Assembly: GCA_002716825.1 (NCBI GenBank)
Contig: PBCC01000025.1
Span: 1 to 52,867 of the forward strand
Length of the DNA: 52,867 nucleotides
Direction of reading: 5' to 3'
From: Halobacteriovorax sp.
Lineage (GTDB): Bacteria > Bdellovibrionota > Bacteriovoracia > Bacteriovoracales > Bacteriovoracaceae
The notes under the pieces were generated by a model. The model was given only the letters and a program-made list of their open reading frames with translations, was not told the origin of the DNA and searched no databases. Shown here piece by piece: positions 1-7,129 of the stretch. The position numbers and the translations under genes were made by a program. The first letter of the stretch is position 1. Every line of letters starts with the position of its first letter.

Positions 1-700
1 GCGGCATGGGTGGCTATCCAGGAATGGGTGGCGGAATTTATGCGGCGGCATGGGCGGCGGTTATCCAGGAATGGGTGGCGGTGGTCTAGGTGGCGGCATC
101 TATATTGGTGGTGGACTCGGTGGCGGTGGCTACGGTCCTGGCATCGGTGGTGGTGTTTACGGTCAGCCCGGTGGAATCTATGGTGGCGGCTACGGCGTCG
201 GCGGTTACGGTGGTGGAGTTATGAATTGTATTCAAGCTCCATGTCCCGGCATGGGCGGCGGTTACGGCGGCGGAATTGGTGGCCCTTATTACGGCGGCGG
301 CGGTGGTATCAACGGTGGCATCGGCATTGGTGTCGGTGGAGGCCTCGGTCCTTACGGCGGTGGTGGTTATTACGGCAACACTGGTGGTTACTACGGCGGA
401 GCTGGCGCAAATGGTTACTATCAACAGCAACAACAGATGATGCAAACTCAGTATGCTCTAGGTGCTCGTGGACAAGCTGTTCAGCAAGCTCAAGGAGCGA
501 CTTGGCAGTCACTACAGCAAAATGCTTACGGTGCTCAACAGGCCATGTATGCTAACGGCAATATGTATGGCGGCGGCGGACAAGGTTATATGTACGGTGG
601 CGCGCCCTACTCAGCAGGCAACCTAGGCTTTCACTTTTCACTAGGTGGGGGAATTGGTTACGGCGGTGGAGCAGGCGCTGGTGGCGGATTTAGATTTTAA
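1..700 (+). CDS. Glycine-rich repeat protein, 5'-truncated, with apparent frameshift
   Basis: The gene is open at the left edge and ends with TAA at 698-700. From base 50 it encodes a protein dominated by GGG, GGY, GMGGG and YPGMGGG units, then a Gln-rich stretch (YYQQQQQMMQ) and a Gly-rich tail ending FRF. Bases 3-41 encode the same repeat (GMGGYPGMGGGIY) but in another frame: one G appears to be missing at 41/42, where TATGGC would be expected. The ATG at 50 is therefore probably an internal Met, not the true start. The composition suggests an extracellular or surface structural protein. No enzymatic domain is visible and the N-terminus (signal peptide) lies outside the window. Function unknown. 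A hairpin terminator follows at 729-754. Confidence 0.6.
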   Translation, partial: RHGWLSRNGWRNLCGGMGGGYPGMGGGGLGGGIYIGGGLGGGGYGPGIGGGVYGQPGGIYGGGYGVGGYGGGVMNCIQAPCPGMGGGYGGGIGGPYYGGGGGINGGIGIGVGGGLGPYGGGGYYGNTGGYYGGAGANGYYQQQQQMMQTQYALGARGQAVQQAQGATWQSLQQNAYGAQQAMYANGNMYGGGGQGYMYGGAPYSAGNLGFHFSLGGGIGYGGGAGAGGGFRF

Positions 701-728
701 GAAATAATTAAAAGAGTTGAAATAAGAA

Positions 729-754
729 GGCGTGCTGATAGCACGCCTTTTTTT
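729..754 (+). terminator. Intrinsic terminator after Gly-rich gene
   Basis: GGCGTGC (729-735), a 5-base loop and GCACGCC (741-747) form a perfect 7-bp stem followed directly by seven T (748-754). It ends the plus-strand Gly-rich gene. It abuts the stop of the minus-strand gene (753), for which it lacks a T-tract. Confidence 0.85.
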
Positions 755-1178
755 ACGCTAAATTGTGGATGAGAGTTTTGATTGAGTGTCTAAAGATGAC
801 CTCAATCTTGTTGCCATCAATAATCTTGTCGATTACACCTGGCCCAAACTTAGGATGATCAACAATATCACCTTTCATGAACTTCACTTTTGGTGAATAG
901 TCTTTTGATTTTGCTGTAGCATTGCCAACAGCTGTCAACCAAAGATCTGAAATCGACTCTTGTGATGTAGCTTTTTTGCTTACAGTACGAGTACGTGTTG
1001 AAACTTTTTTAGCTTTTACTTTTGAAGGGTCTTTGTAAGCGTGGCTACCACCACAAGTTTTACATTGAACTTTGCCAATCGTATCACCAGCTTTCATAGT
1101 GATAATAATGTGAGCAAGGGTAAGCTTGCACTTTCCGCAAAAGGAAAGCACCTCTTTCCCAGCGCCTAAAGAACTCAT
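753..1178 (-). CDS. Zinc-ribbon protein with UvrD/PcrA C-terminal Tudor-like domain
   Basis: About 141 aa. The N-terminal third holds two CxxC pairs (CGKCKLTL near residue 13 and CKTCGG near 41), a zinc ribbon. A basic Lys/Thr-rich linker follows. The last ~45 residues (KFMKGDIVDHPKFGPGVIDK, then IKTLIHNLA) resemble the C-terminal Tudor-like domain of UvrD/PcrA helicases (pattern GDRVxHxKFGxGxV...KTLLxxYA), which in those proteins contacts RNA polymerase. I chose ATG 1178 because AAAGG sits 7 bases upstream; an in-frame extension to 1274 would run into uvrC and has no such site. It is divergent from uvrC with a 60-base gap. The role is inferred: possibly nucleic-acid or RNAP binding. Gene reality is firm; function is not. 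Confidence 0.8.
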   Translation of the reverse strand: MSSLGAGKEVLSFCGKCKLTLAHIIITMKAGDTIGKVQCKTCGGSHAYKDPSKVKAKKVSTRTRTVSKKATSQESISDLWLTAVGNATAKSKDYSPKVKFMKGDIVDHPKFGPGVIDKIIDGNKIEVIFRHSIKTLIHNLA

Positions 1179-1238
1179 ATGGGGGCCTTTTGGTTTGTGT
1201 GGTAAAATCGACGAACGGAGCACACAGTACGAGGAATC

Positions 1239-3092
1239 GTGAATAAAGTAAAGGAAAAGGGCAGCGAGACTCAACCTAGGTTATTGGATAAAGCGCGTAG
1301 TTTACCAATGAGTTCTGGTTGTTATCTGATGAAAAATCAGCGCGAGGAAATACTCTATGTTGGTAAAGCAAAGCAGCTTAAACCAAGAGTTTCCTCATAT
1401 TTTAACGCGTCGATTAAAAATACAAAGACGGAAATCCTTGTCTCCAAAATTCATGATTTTGAATTTATTGTCACCGGTAACGAAGCCGAAGCGCTTGTTT
1501 TAGAAAATAATCTCATTAAGAAACATTCGCCCAAATATAATATTCGACTCAAAGACGATAAGTCTTATCCCTACGTCATCGTGGATAATAATGAACCATT
1601 TCCAAGACTTGTTTACGCTAGAAAGTTTAAGCGTAAAGCAGGTTTACAAGTTTTTGGACCGTTTCCAACGGGGTCCAATATTGCTGAGGTTTTGCGTTTG
1701 TTAACCAAGTCCTTTCGATTGCGTGACTGTAATCTTCGCGAATTTAAATCGAGAAAAGAACCTTGCTTGCTGTATCAGATCCAACAATGCTCGGCTCCTT
1801 GTGTGGATTATATTAGTGAGCAGGAGTACGCGACAGACTTAAAACTAGCTCTTAGCTTTCTTTCTGGCTCAGCTAAAAAAACGCTAAAAGCGATTGAAAA
1901 GAAAATGTTACTTGCTGCCGATAGCGAGCAGTTTGAACATGCCGCTATTCTTCGCGATCACTTAGAGACCCTGACTCAGTTTAGTCAGACTGATCAGCAG
2001 CGAAATGCTGAATATCAGGGCAAAGAACGAGATGTTGATATTGTAGCCTATCACCAAGGTGAAATCGAAGTTGATATTGCGATCTATATGACGAGAAACG
2101 GAATGCTTCTAGGACATAAAAACTTCAATTTCCCGGTCGTTGATATGACGGAAAATGTGGCGGAAGAAGTTTTGCAGTTCTTGTTTCATTATTATAGTGA
2201 ATCAAACGACACGCTTCCTTCACTCGTTGTGACACCTTTTGAAGAAGAGGGAAGAACCCTACTTTCACAGGCGTTTGTTCTACAAGAGCGTTCAATCAAA
2301 GTAGAGCATCATAGCAAAAAGTTTCAGGCCATGTGGCAGCTTGCCTATGAGCAATCGGTTGAGCATCAAAAAGTCAGAATTAATAATCAAGACAGTGTTT
2401 TCAATGGCCTTAATAAATTGAAAGAGCTTTTGAATTTAAAAGAGAGACCAGTTGTCTTGGAATGTTACGATATTGCGATCTTTCAAGGGAGCTCTCCCAC
2501 GGCAGCACGAATTGTTTTCCATAATGGCAAGGCCGATAAAAAGCTCTATCGCCATTATCATCTTGAGGAGTTGCCTGAAGGCAATAACGATTTTGCCATG
2601 ATGGGAGAAGTCGTTAAAAGAAGAATTAAAGACGGTGCACTTCCCGATGTCTTTGTTATTGATGGAGGGATGGGTCAGGTGAATATTTGGAGGGCCGCCT
2701 TAAGTGAGTTTCAAATTGATCTTCCTGTTGTTGGTATTGCAAAGGCTAAGAGTGCAAAAGGAACTGAAGAGCGCTTGATCATCCCCAATAGAACTAATCC
2801 TTATCTCCTTCATAAAAACATGTCGTTGTTTAGAATTCTCGTGCAAATGCGAGATGAAGCTCACCGCTTCTCCAGACGCTTGCACCATAAGCAAGAGAGC
2901 AAACGAACATTCTCTTCTTGGATTGATCAAATTCAGGGGATTGGGCCAAAAACGAAAACGACAATACTTACCAATATAAAAATTTCTAAAGCAGAGCTAG
3001 CTGAACTTTCAGAGGATCGAATCGTTCTCGAATTGGGCGTAGACAAAAAAATAGCGCGAAAAATTCGCGCTTATTTTGATTCGATATCTTAA
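1239..3092 (+). CDS. uvrC: UvrABC excinuclease subunit C
   Basis: 617 aa, normal for UvrC. It makes the dual incisions in nucleotide excision repair after UvrA/UvrB damage recognition. Visible domains in order: GIY-YIG nuclease about 24-105 (GCYLMKNQ, then LYVGKAKQLKPRVSSYF), UvrB-binding UVR motif about 205-240 (EQFEHAAILRDHLETL), C-terminal RNase H-like nuclease about 405-500 (ECYDIAIFQG, NDFAMMGEVVKRR, VFVIDGGMGQVN), and a tandem helix-hairpin-helix about 565-615 (IQGIGPKTKTTILTNI). The start is GTG 1239 with GAGG just upstream (spacing 4); the first internal Met (residue 24) would cut into the GIY-YIG domain. The zinc-ribbon/Tudor gene is divergent. No clear T-rich terminator follows, only palindromes in 3109-3179. 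Confidence 0.97.
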   Translation: MNKVKEKGSETQPRLLDKARSLPMSSGCYLMKNQREEILYVGKAKQLKPRVSSYFNASIKNTKTEILVSKIHDFEFIVTGNEAEALVLENNLIKKHSPKYNIRLKDDKSYPYVIVDNNEPFPRLVYARKFKRKAGLQVFGPFPTGSNIAEVLRLLTKSFRLRDCNLREFKSRKEPCLLYQIQQCSAPCVDYISEQEYATDLKLALSFLSGSAKKTLKAIEKKMLLAADSEQFEHAAILRDHLETLTQFSQTDQQRNAEYQGKERDVDIVAYHQGEIEVDIAIYMTRNGMLLGHKNFNFPVVDMTENVAEEVLQFLFHYYSESNDTLPSLVVTPFEEEGRTLLSQAFVLQERSIKVEHHSKKFQAMWQLAYEQSVEHQKVRINNQDSVFNGLNKLKELLNLKERPVVLECYDIAIFQGSSPTAARIVFHNGKADKKLYRHYHLEELPEGNNDFAMMGEVVKRRIKDGALPDVFVIDGGMGQVNIWRAALSEFQIDLPVVGIAKAKSAKGTEERLIIPNRTNPYLLHKNMSLFRILVQMRDEAHRFSRRLHHKQESKRTFSSWIDQIQGIGPKTKTTILTNIKISKAELAELSEDRIVLELGVDKKIARKIRAYFDSIS

Positions 3093-3108
3093 AAAATAGT
3101 CAGTATCA

Positions 3109-3179
3109 ATTGTGCAGTTCGACGCTGTCGCGTACGCTCAGCACAATGGCAGACACCGCTTCAAGAGCTTTGCTCTTGA
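3109..3179. repeat. Palindrome-rich intergenic segment after uvrC
   Basis: Two inverted repeats lie between the convergent uvrC and small zinc-ribbon genes: ATTGTGC (3109-3115) with GCACAAT (3141-3147), enclosing a GCGTACGC palindrome, and an 8-bp hairpin TCAAGAGC-TTT-GCTCTTGA (3161-3179... arms 3161-3168 and 3172-3179). Neither has a T-tract. They may terminate transcription from both sides in a factor-dependent way or stabilise 3' ends; this is inference. Confidence 0.45.
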
Positions 3180-3185
3180 CGCGAG

Positions 3186-3398
3186 TCAGTTAATGCTATG
3201 AACTTTCTTTCCATTATCACAGCCACAATCAGCGCAGCGTGCACTTTCTTGAACTAGGAGATGGCCGTAGTCAGAGACGTGTGAATGGACCAGCGTCGAG
3301 CCACAGATCTTACATGAGCTGATCATCTTGCGAACTTGCTCAGCATCACCAAAGTATTCTTCAAAACTCTCAAATTTAAAATCAGCGTCAAAGGACAT
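3186..3398 (-). CDS. Small two-CxxC zinc-ribbon protein
   Basis: 70 aa. The N-terminal half is acidic/aromatic (FKFESFEEYFGD) and is followed by CKICGSTLVHSHVSDYGHL and CADCGCDNGKKVH. The two CxxC pairs about 25 residues apart plus histidines suggest one structural zinc site. A good ribosome site (GGGAGA, 6 bases before ATG 3398) supports it as a real gene. It is convergent with uvrC. Function unknown; it may be a small regulatory or nucleic-acid-binding zinc protein. Confidence 0.75.
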   Translation of the reverse strand: MSFDADFKFESFEEYFGDAEQVRKMISSCKICGSTLVHSHVSDYGHLLVQESARCADCGCDNGKKVHSIN

Positions 3399-3511
3399 GC
3401 AGGTTCTCCCTTTATAAGTGGCTAAGTCCCAGAGACTACGTCGTGGTGACTTTGCTTATAATACTTTTTCGGGACAAATGGCTTAAGCTTGATTAAGTTT
3501 GAATTAACACG

Positions 3512-3544
3512 CGCTTAGGGGTGTTTTTTTCCCCAAGCGTTTTT
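3512..3544 (+). terminator. Terminator-like hairpin upstream of the UDG-like gene
   Basis: CGCTTAGGGG (3512-3521) pairs with CCCCAAGCG (3531-3539) with one bulged A. The loop is T-rich and TTTTT follows (3540-3544). It lies downstream of a TATAAT (3457-3462) and 27 bases before the next start codon, so it could attenuate that gene or end a short RNA. The long T-run inside the loop is unusual. Confidence 0.5.
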
Positions 3545-3570
3545 GTGTAGTATCTTTTACTTTAGGTTTT

Positions 3571-4371
3571 ATGACGAATAAAGGTGAGTTTTTTCAGGCA
3601 CTTAGAGATCGCAAACAGCTTATGGGTGCGGCCAAGTTAGCGCATAAGCTTTTTGCCGCCTCGCCTTGGTATATCGACGGAGTTCTCAAGCTTGGTGATC
3701 AGCCTGCACTTCAAAGTAAGCCGCTTGCCACTCCTAAAATGGATAGTGAAAAAGTTAAAACACTAGAGTCTTTGAAAAGTTTTGCAGATCAAAAACTTGA
3801 AGAAACTCCAGGGGCTAAGATTGAGTTTCCCGGTGGTGAAGTGGCCGCTAAAGAGGGAGCACTTGTAGGCCGAAAAATTTCAATTTCAGATAAGGCGAAG
3901 CTTCCAAGTTGGACCAATCAAAATATTAAAATTATTTTTTACGGTGAGTCCTCTAAACTAGGTGATCCTAGCCAAGCCAGCGGGACTAGAGCGGCAGAGT
4001 TATTAGATAAAATGGTTTCGGCCATGAAGATTCCTGAAGATCAAGTGTTGAAACTACTTAGTGAAGAAAAGTTAGAAGAGTCTAGCGAATTCTTCGAAAG
4101 CTTTATGAAGGGACTTTTATTTTCTAGACCGGCCTTCGTCGTGAGCTTAGGCGCACTCGCAACGAACACGTTAATAGGAAGAAAAGAAAAACTGACTAGG
4201 ATACACGGTCAATTCTTTCCCATTAAAATTGAATCTGGCGATGATAAATGCCAGATTCAGCTTATGCCCTTGTTCCATCCAGATTTTCTTTTAATCAATC
4301 CTAATATGAAACGAACGGCGTGGATTGACCTTCAAAAAATAATGTCTGAGTTTGAAATTTCAAGCCCTTGA
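3571..4371 (+). CDS. Degenerate uracil-DNA-glycosylase-superfamily-like protein
   Basis: 266 aa. The C-terminal half matches the family 4/5 UDG fold pattern: IIFYGES followed by RAAELLDKMVSAMKI (the region of the GEAPG motif and the following helix), FVVSLGALATNTLIGR (the LGxxAxxxLLG strand-helix), IHGQFFPI (the RGxW strand) and LMPLFHPDFLLINP plus KRTAWIDLQKIM (the HPSYLLRNP/W-DL motif). The N-terminal Fe-S cysteines of family 4 are absent and the catalytic motif-A acidic/Gly-Pro residues are not recognisable. It may therefore be a DNA-binding or inactive relative. Start ATG 3571 has a weak AGG upstream. Its stop (4369-4371) lies inside the next operon's promoter. Family assignment is by motif memory only. 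Confidence 0.6.
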   Translation: MTNKGEFFQALRDRKQLMGAAKLAHKLFAASPWYIDGVLKLGDQPALQSKPLATPKMDSEKVKTLESLKSFADQKLEETPGAKIEFPGGEVAAKEGALVGRKISISDKAKLPSWTNQNIKIIFYGESSKLGDPSQASGTRAAELLDKMVSAMKIPEDQVLKLLSEEKLEESSEFFESFMKGLLFSRPAFVVSLGALATNTLIGRKEKLTRIHGQFFPIKIESGDDKCQIQLMPLFHPDFLLINPNMKRTAWIDLQKIMSEFEISSP

Positions 4372-4396
4372 GTACCCATGTTGCTTTATGTAGAAT
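4368..4396 (+). promoter_or_regulatory. Sigma70-type promoter for the SpoIID-amidase operon
   Basis: TTGAGT (4368-4373), a 17-base spacer and TAGAAT (4391-4396). The predicted start of transcription is near 4402-4404, exactly at the first base of the hairpin series below. The -35 element overlaps the stop codon of the upstream gene. Confidence 0.6.
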
Positions 4397-4402
4397 AAGA
4401 CT

Positions 4403-4496
4403 GTCTCAATAAGAGACACCGGGTTCCCATGACGGGAACGACACAGCTCATGGATCTCGCTTTTGCGAGACCACCGGAACCCCAACGGGGTCGTTC
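4403..4496 (+). promoter_or_regulatory. Highly structured 5' leader, candidate cis-regulatory RNA
   Basis: Four consecutive perfect hairpins fill the leader: GTCTC-aataa-GAGAC (4403-4417), GTTCCC-atgac-GGGAAC (4423-4439), TCTCGC-tttt-GCGAGA (4455-4470) and CCCC-aac-GGGG (4480-4490). Alternative long-range pairing is equally perfect: GGGTTCC (4421-4427) with GGAACCC (4476-4482), and GAACGAC (4436-4442) with GTCGTTC (4490-4496); the two together would make a pseudoknot. The only Shine-Dalgarno-like bases (GGGG 4487-4490, 6 bases before ATG 4497) lie in the last hairpin. Both halves share GAGAC(C)ACCGG, so the leader looks like a two-unit repeat. I could not match it to a known riboswitch class. 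Confidence 0.55.
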
Positions 4497-5723
4497 ATGG
4501 TGTGGAGTAGAATTAAATTTTCTATGCTTATTGCTGTCGGTTTTTTACCGGCGCACGCTCAATCGGCCATCAGTTTTACTGATGTCGCTTCCAAGATAAA
4601 AGAAGTTACAGGTATTCCCACTCTAAGAGTCAGAGTTGCTCGCGCGCTTGAAGATATTAAAGTGACTGGAACAGATCTAGCTAGAACACTTCACCTCAGT
4701 AAAAGTTCTAAAAGTTTTAGTGGCAAAAAAACAGTGCGCTTTGAATGTAGTAAAGTTTCAAGGAAAGTAAATTCAGCGCCACTTCTTTTGGCTTCTCTTG
4801 GTTCTCCCACAGGATTACTCTCAGTTGATAAAGGTCAAACTCAAAATAAGTATTTAGGTAAAATTCTGATTTCGACCTCGACCGATGCTCAGCGCTGCGA
4901 TGTGATTAATGAAATAGATATGGAGAGCTACCTCTCAACCCTGCTTGCAAAAGAGATGAACTCCAAATGGCCTGTAGAAGCACTTAAAGCCCAGGCTGTA
5001 GCGGCAAGAACCTATGCACTTCATAAAATATACTCCAAAGAGGTCTCAAAACTTCACGGTTCAGAAGTTCCGTTTGATCTTGAGAGTTCTGAAAAGCATC
5101 AAGTCAGCGGTGGTTTCTTAGATGAAACTCCTAATACCAGGGCAGCGGCCATGGGCACCGCGGGCGAAGTTTTAGTTAACGATCGCGGCGAACTTTCTCC
5201 TGTCTTTTTTCACGCAAAATGCGGCGGACATACAAGACTTCCTGAGCAAGTTTGGCAAAACTCCGTTCACGGCTACCAAGCAGTAGAAGATCCTTATTGT
5301 AACGATCACGGTAAACCAAGCTGGCGAACTGAGATTTCAACTGAGCGACTTGAAAAATTTGTAAATTGGTCAAAGGACAAGGGCTACTTTCATCCCAAGC
5401 GTGCACCTAGAGCTGGGGAAGGCATTAAAGTTCAAGACGATCGATGGTCGACTAATCGCCTGCGCGTCAGTTATGGCGATACAACAGCACTCATGGAAAA
5501 GTCAGTCTTTAGACGTTATTTCGGACGAAGTGAGCTTCGCTCTAATAACTTCCATATCCGCTACGCTGCAACTGGCGATATTGTGTTAGAAGGAAATGGC
5601 CACGGTCATGGAGTAGGGCTTTGTCAGATGGGTGCGCTCGAAATGGCGACCAGAGGATTTAATCATAAGCAAATATTGGCCCACTACTTTCCTAAGATGA
5701 AACTGGTTAAGGTTTATCAGTAA
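4497..5723 (+). CDS. SpoIID/LytB-family peptidoglycan lytic protein
   Basis: 408 aa, exported. The signal peptide spans about residues 1-23 (IKFSMLIAVGFLPAHAQ). The SpoIID domain runs from about 110 to the end: DMESYLSTLLAKEM, ALKAQAVAARTYALHK, VFFHAKCGGHT and GHGHGVGLCQMGALEMA are family hallmarks, with the Glu of the KEM segment as the probable catalytic acid. Family members cleave denuded glycan strands as lytic transglycosylases after an amidase has removed the stem peptides. The amidase gene starts at the next base, so the two likely act together on the cell wall. No sporulation context exists; a role in division or wall remodelling is inference. The start sits directly after the structured leader; GTG 4500 is an alternative. 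Confidence 0.9.
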   Translation: MVWSRIKFSMLIAVGFLPAHAQSAISFTDVASKIKEVTGIPTLRVRVARALEDIKVTGTDLARTLHLSKSSKSFSGKKTVRFECSKVSRKVNSAPLLLASLGSPTGLLSVDKGQTQNKYLGKILISTSTDAQRCDVINEIDMESYLSTLLAKEMNSKWPVEALKAQAVAARTYALHKIYSKEVSKLHGSEVPFDLESSEKHQVSGGFLDETPNTRAAAMGTAGEVLVNDRGELSPVFFHAKCGGHTRLPEQVWQNSVHGYQAVEDPYCNDHGKPSWRTEISTERLEKFVNWSKDKGYFHPKRAPRAGEGIKVQDDRWSTNRLRVSYGDTTALMEKSVFRRYFGRSELRSNNFHIRYAATGDIVLEGNGHGHGVGLCQMGALEMATRGFNHKQILAHYFPKMKLVKVYQ

Positions 5724-6497
5724 ATGCACAAATGTCTGTTGACCATTTTTTTATCTCTCTTTAGTCTGCACGCCTTTGCCGTGACTGTATTAATTGATCC
5801 GGGTCATGGTGGTGATGATCATGGTGCCAAAGGCTCCTACACCGTAGGCAGTGGCAAGAAAAAATCAAAAATTGATATCAAAGAAAAAGACCTTACCTTG
5901 GCCATTGCCAAAAAAGTTAAAGAATTACTAACTCCTCACTGCCATGCCTACTTAACTAGGAGCTTGGATAATAATTTAAGCTTGGAAAAGCGAGCGGAAG
6001 TGGCCGAGACCATTAAGGCCGATCTTTTCGTATCTATTCACGTTAACTCTAGTCGTAGTCATAGCGCTCACGGCTTTGAGACTTATTACCTCGATAATCA
6101 CGATGACGCCGCAGTAAGAAAAGTTGAAGAAGTTGAAAACAAAATCTCAGGTGGAGCTGGCGAAGAGGCGATCATTCGTCAGATTTTAACTGATCTGGTT
6201 ATTTCCCGTACCGTTACCAGCTCTAAAGCACTAGCATCTTCAATTCATGGTGAACTTGGTAAAGTATTACCTAAGAAGTTTAAGCTTACAGATCGTGGTC
6301 TTAGACCAGGTTTATTTTATGTGTTGGCACTATCAAAAAGACCTGCTGTCTTGCTTGAAGCTGGCTTTTTATCGAATGAAAAAGAATTGGCAAAAATGAA
6401 TTCGGAAAAATTCCAAGACGAATACGCCCGAGCGGTCGCTGAGGGCATCAAGAAGTTTATTAAGACTCGCTATAAGTCTCCAGTCTCTCTGTTTTAA
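5724..6497 (+). CDS. N-acetylmuramoyl-L-alanine amidase (Amidase_3)
   Basis: 257 aa, exported; signal peptide MHKCLLTIFLSLFSLHAFA. The zinc amidase motifs are in order: LIDPGHGGDD (first zinc His) near 23-32, a Glu-containing helix around KEKDLTLAIAKKVK, VSIHVNSSRSH (second zinc His) near 105-115, and LLEAGFLSN (catalytic Glu) near 210. It cleaves the amide between MurNAc and L-Ala, producing denuded glycan for SpoIID-type enzymes. ATG follows the spoIID-like stop with no gap, implying translational coupling. An insertion with charged residues about 120-165 separates the core strands, as in AmiA/B/C proteins where a helix there can be autoinhibitory. Confidence 0.93.
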   Translation: MHKCLLTIFLSLFSLHAFAVTVLIDPGHGGDDHGAKGSYTVGSGKKKSKIDIKEKDLTLAIAKKVKELLTPHCHAYLTRSLDNNLSLEKRAEVAETIKADLFVSIHVNSSRSHSAHGFETYYLDNHDDAAVRKVEEVENKISGGAGEEAIIRQILTDLVISRTVTSSKALASSIHGELGKVLPKKFKLTDRGLRPGLFYVLALSKRPAVLLEAGFLSNEKELAKMNSEKFQDEYARAVAEGIKKFIKTRYKSPVSLF

Positions 6498-6544
6498 TTC
6501 CTTATTCAAAAAGGAAGGAGTAGGCGAGCCTAGGCACACTTACC

Positions 6545-6564
6545 CCTTCCTCTTCGGAGGAGGG
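6545..6564. other. Hairpin with UUCG tetraloop
   Basis: CCTTCCTC-TTCG-GAGGAGGG gives an 8-bp stem (one G-T pair) closed by a C(UUCG)G tetraloop, directly downstream of the amidase gene. There is no T-tract, so it is more likely a 3'-end stabiliser than a complete intrinsic terminator. Confidence 0.5.
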
Positions 6565-6579
6565 AGAAACTGTAATCAA

Positions 6580-6611
6580 AGACCTGTATTCGTTTTATAA
6601 AATACAGGTCT
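6580..6611. terminator. 11-bp inverted repeat between convergent genes
   Basis: AGACCTGTATT (6580-6590) and AATACAGGTCT (6601-6611) are perfect inverted arms with a 10-base loop, between the amidase and the minus-strand lipoprotein. T-tracts are weak on both sides; the minus strand reads TTTGATT after the stem. Probably a bidirectional terminator. Confidence 0.55.
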
Positions 6612-6622
6612 ATTAAATGTGC

Positions 6623-7129
6623 TTAGTAAGTACCGGCGGCCGCGAACGTTGAACGCTCTTGTGAACCGTACTGAGAAATGAAGTCTAAGTTACCTGCAGC
6701 TCCATTCACAGTTGGAGTAATACCAACGTATTGAATTTGAGCCATCTGCAACTGTTGTCCATTGTTAAGTGGACAAATAGAGACTTGGAAATTGTAGCGA
6801 TTTTGGTTTACTCGCTCAATGACTACGATATCTGGATACTCTTGGCTGTTTTGTAGACCTACATAATAAGTCCCTGAGCCTTGAAATCCACCATTTTGAC
6901 TTAATTGTCCGTTATCAATCGTGAAGTTTTGAACCGATGCTTGGCCGAAGCGACATGGGCGCTGACTTCTTAGATTGTTAACCTGGTTTGAAGCATTGGC
7001 ATTACCAATATTACTAAAGCCTGAGACTCCAGTGATATTATTGCCAGCTTTGTTGTCTTTGCCACAGCTTGCAAGGCTAAGCCCTAAAGCAATGACGGAT
7101 AAAATGTGAAATGCCTGTTTTGTTTTCAT
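6623..7129 (-). CDS. Small lipoprotein of unknown function
   Basis: 168 aa. It has a type II signal peptide ending LGLSLASC (lipobox LASC, Cys 22), then a Gly/Asn-rich linker (KDNKAGNNITGVSGFSNIG) and a beta-rich domain (GSGTYYVGLQNSQEYPDIVV, YNFQVSICPLNNGQQLQMAQ). Two further Cys (RPCRFG and ICPL) could form a disulphide. Start ATG 7129 has a strong purine run (GAGGAGGAGAGAGG) upstream. No family recognised; predicted lipid-anchored in the envelope. Confidence 0.8.
   Translation of the reverse strand: MKTKQAFHILSVIALGLSLASCGKDNKAGNNITGVSGFSNIGNANASNQVNNLRSQRPCRFGQASVQNFTIDNGQLSQNGGFQGSGTYYVGLQNSQEYPDIVVIERVNQNRYNFQVSICPLNNGQQLQMAQIQYVGITPTVNGAAGNLDFISQYGSQERSTFAAAGTY

Noticed and set aside
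10..555. Long Arg/Trp-rich frame over the Gly-rich gene
   Set aside because: It is the shifted reading of GGC/GGT repeats; the composition (W, R, S only) is not protein-like and the Gly frame is clearly coding.
4403..4496. Assignment of the leader to guanidine-II (mini-ykkC), c-di-GMP or SAM riboswitches
   Set aside because: ACGG occurs in both halves, but not as hairpin tetraloops with the required closing pairs, and no other class consensus is seen.
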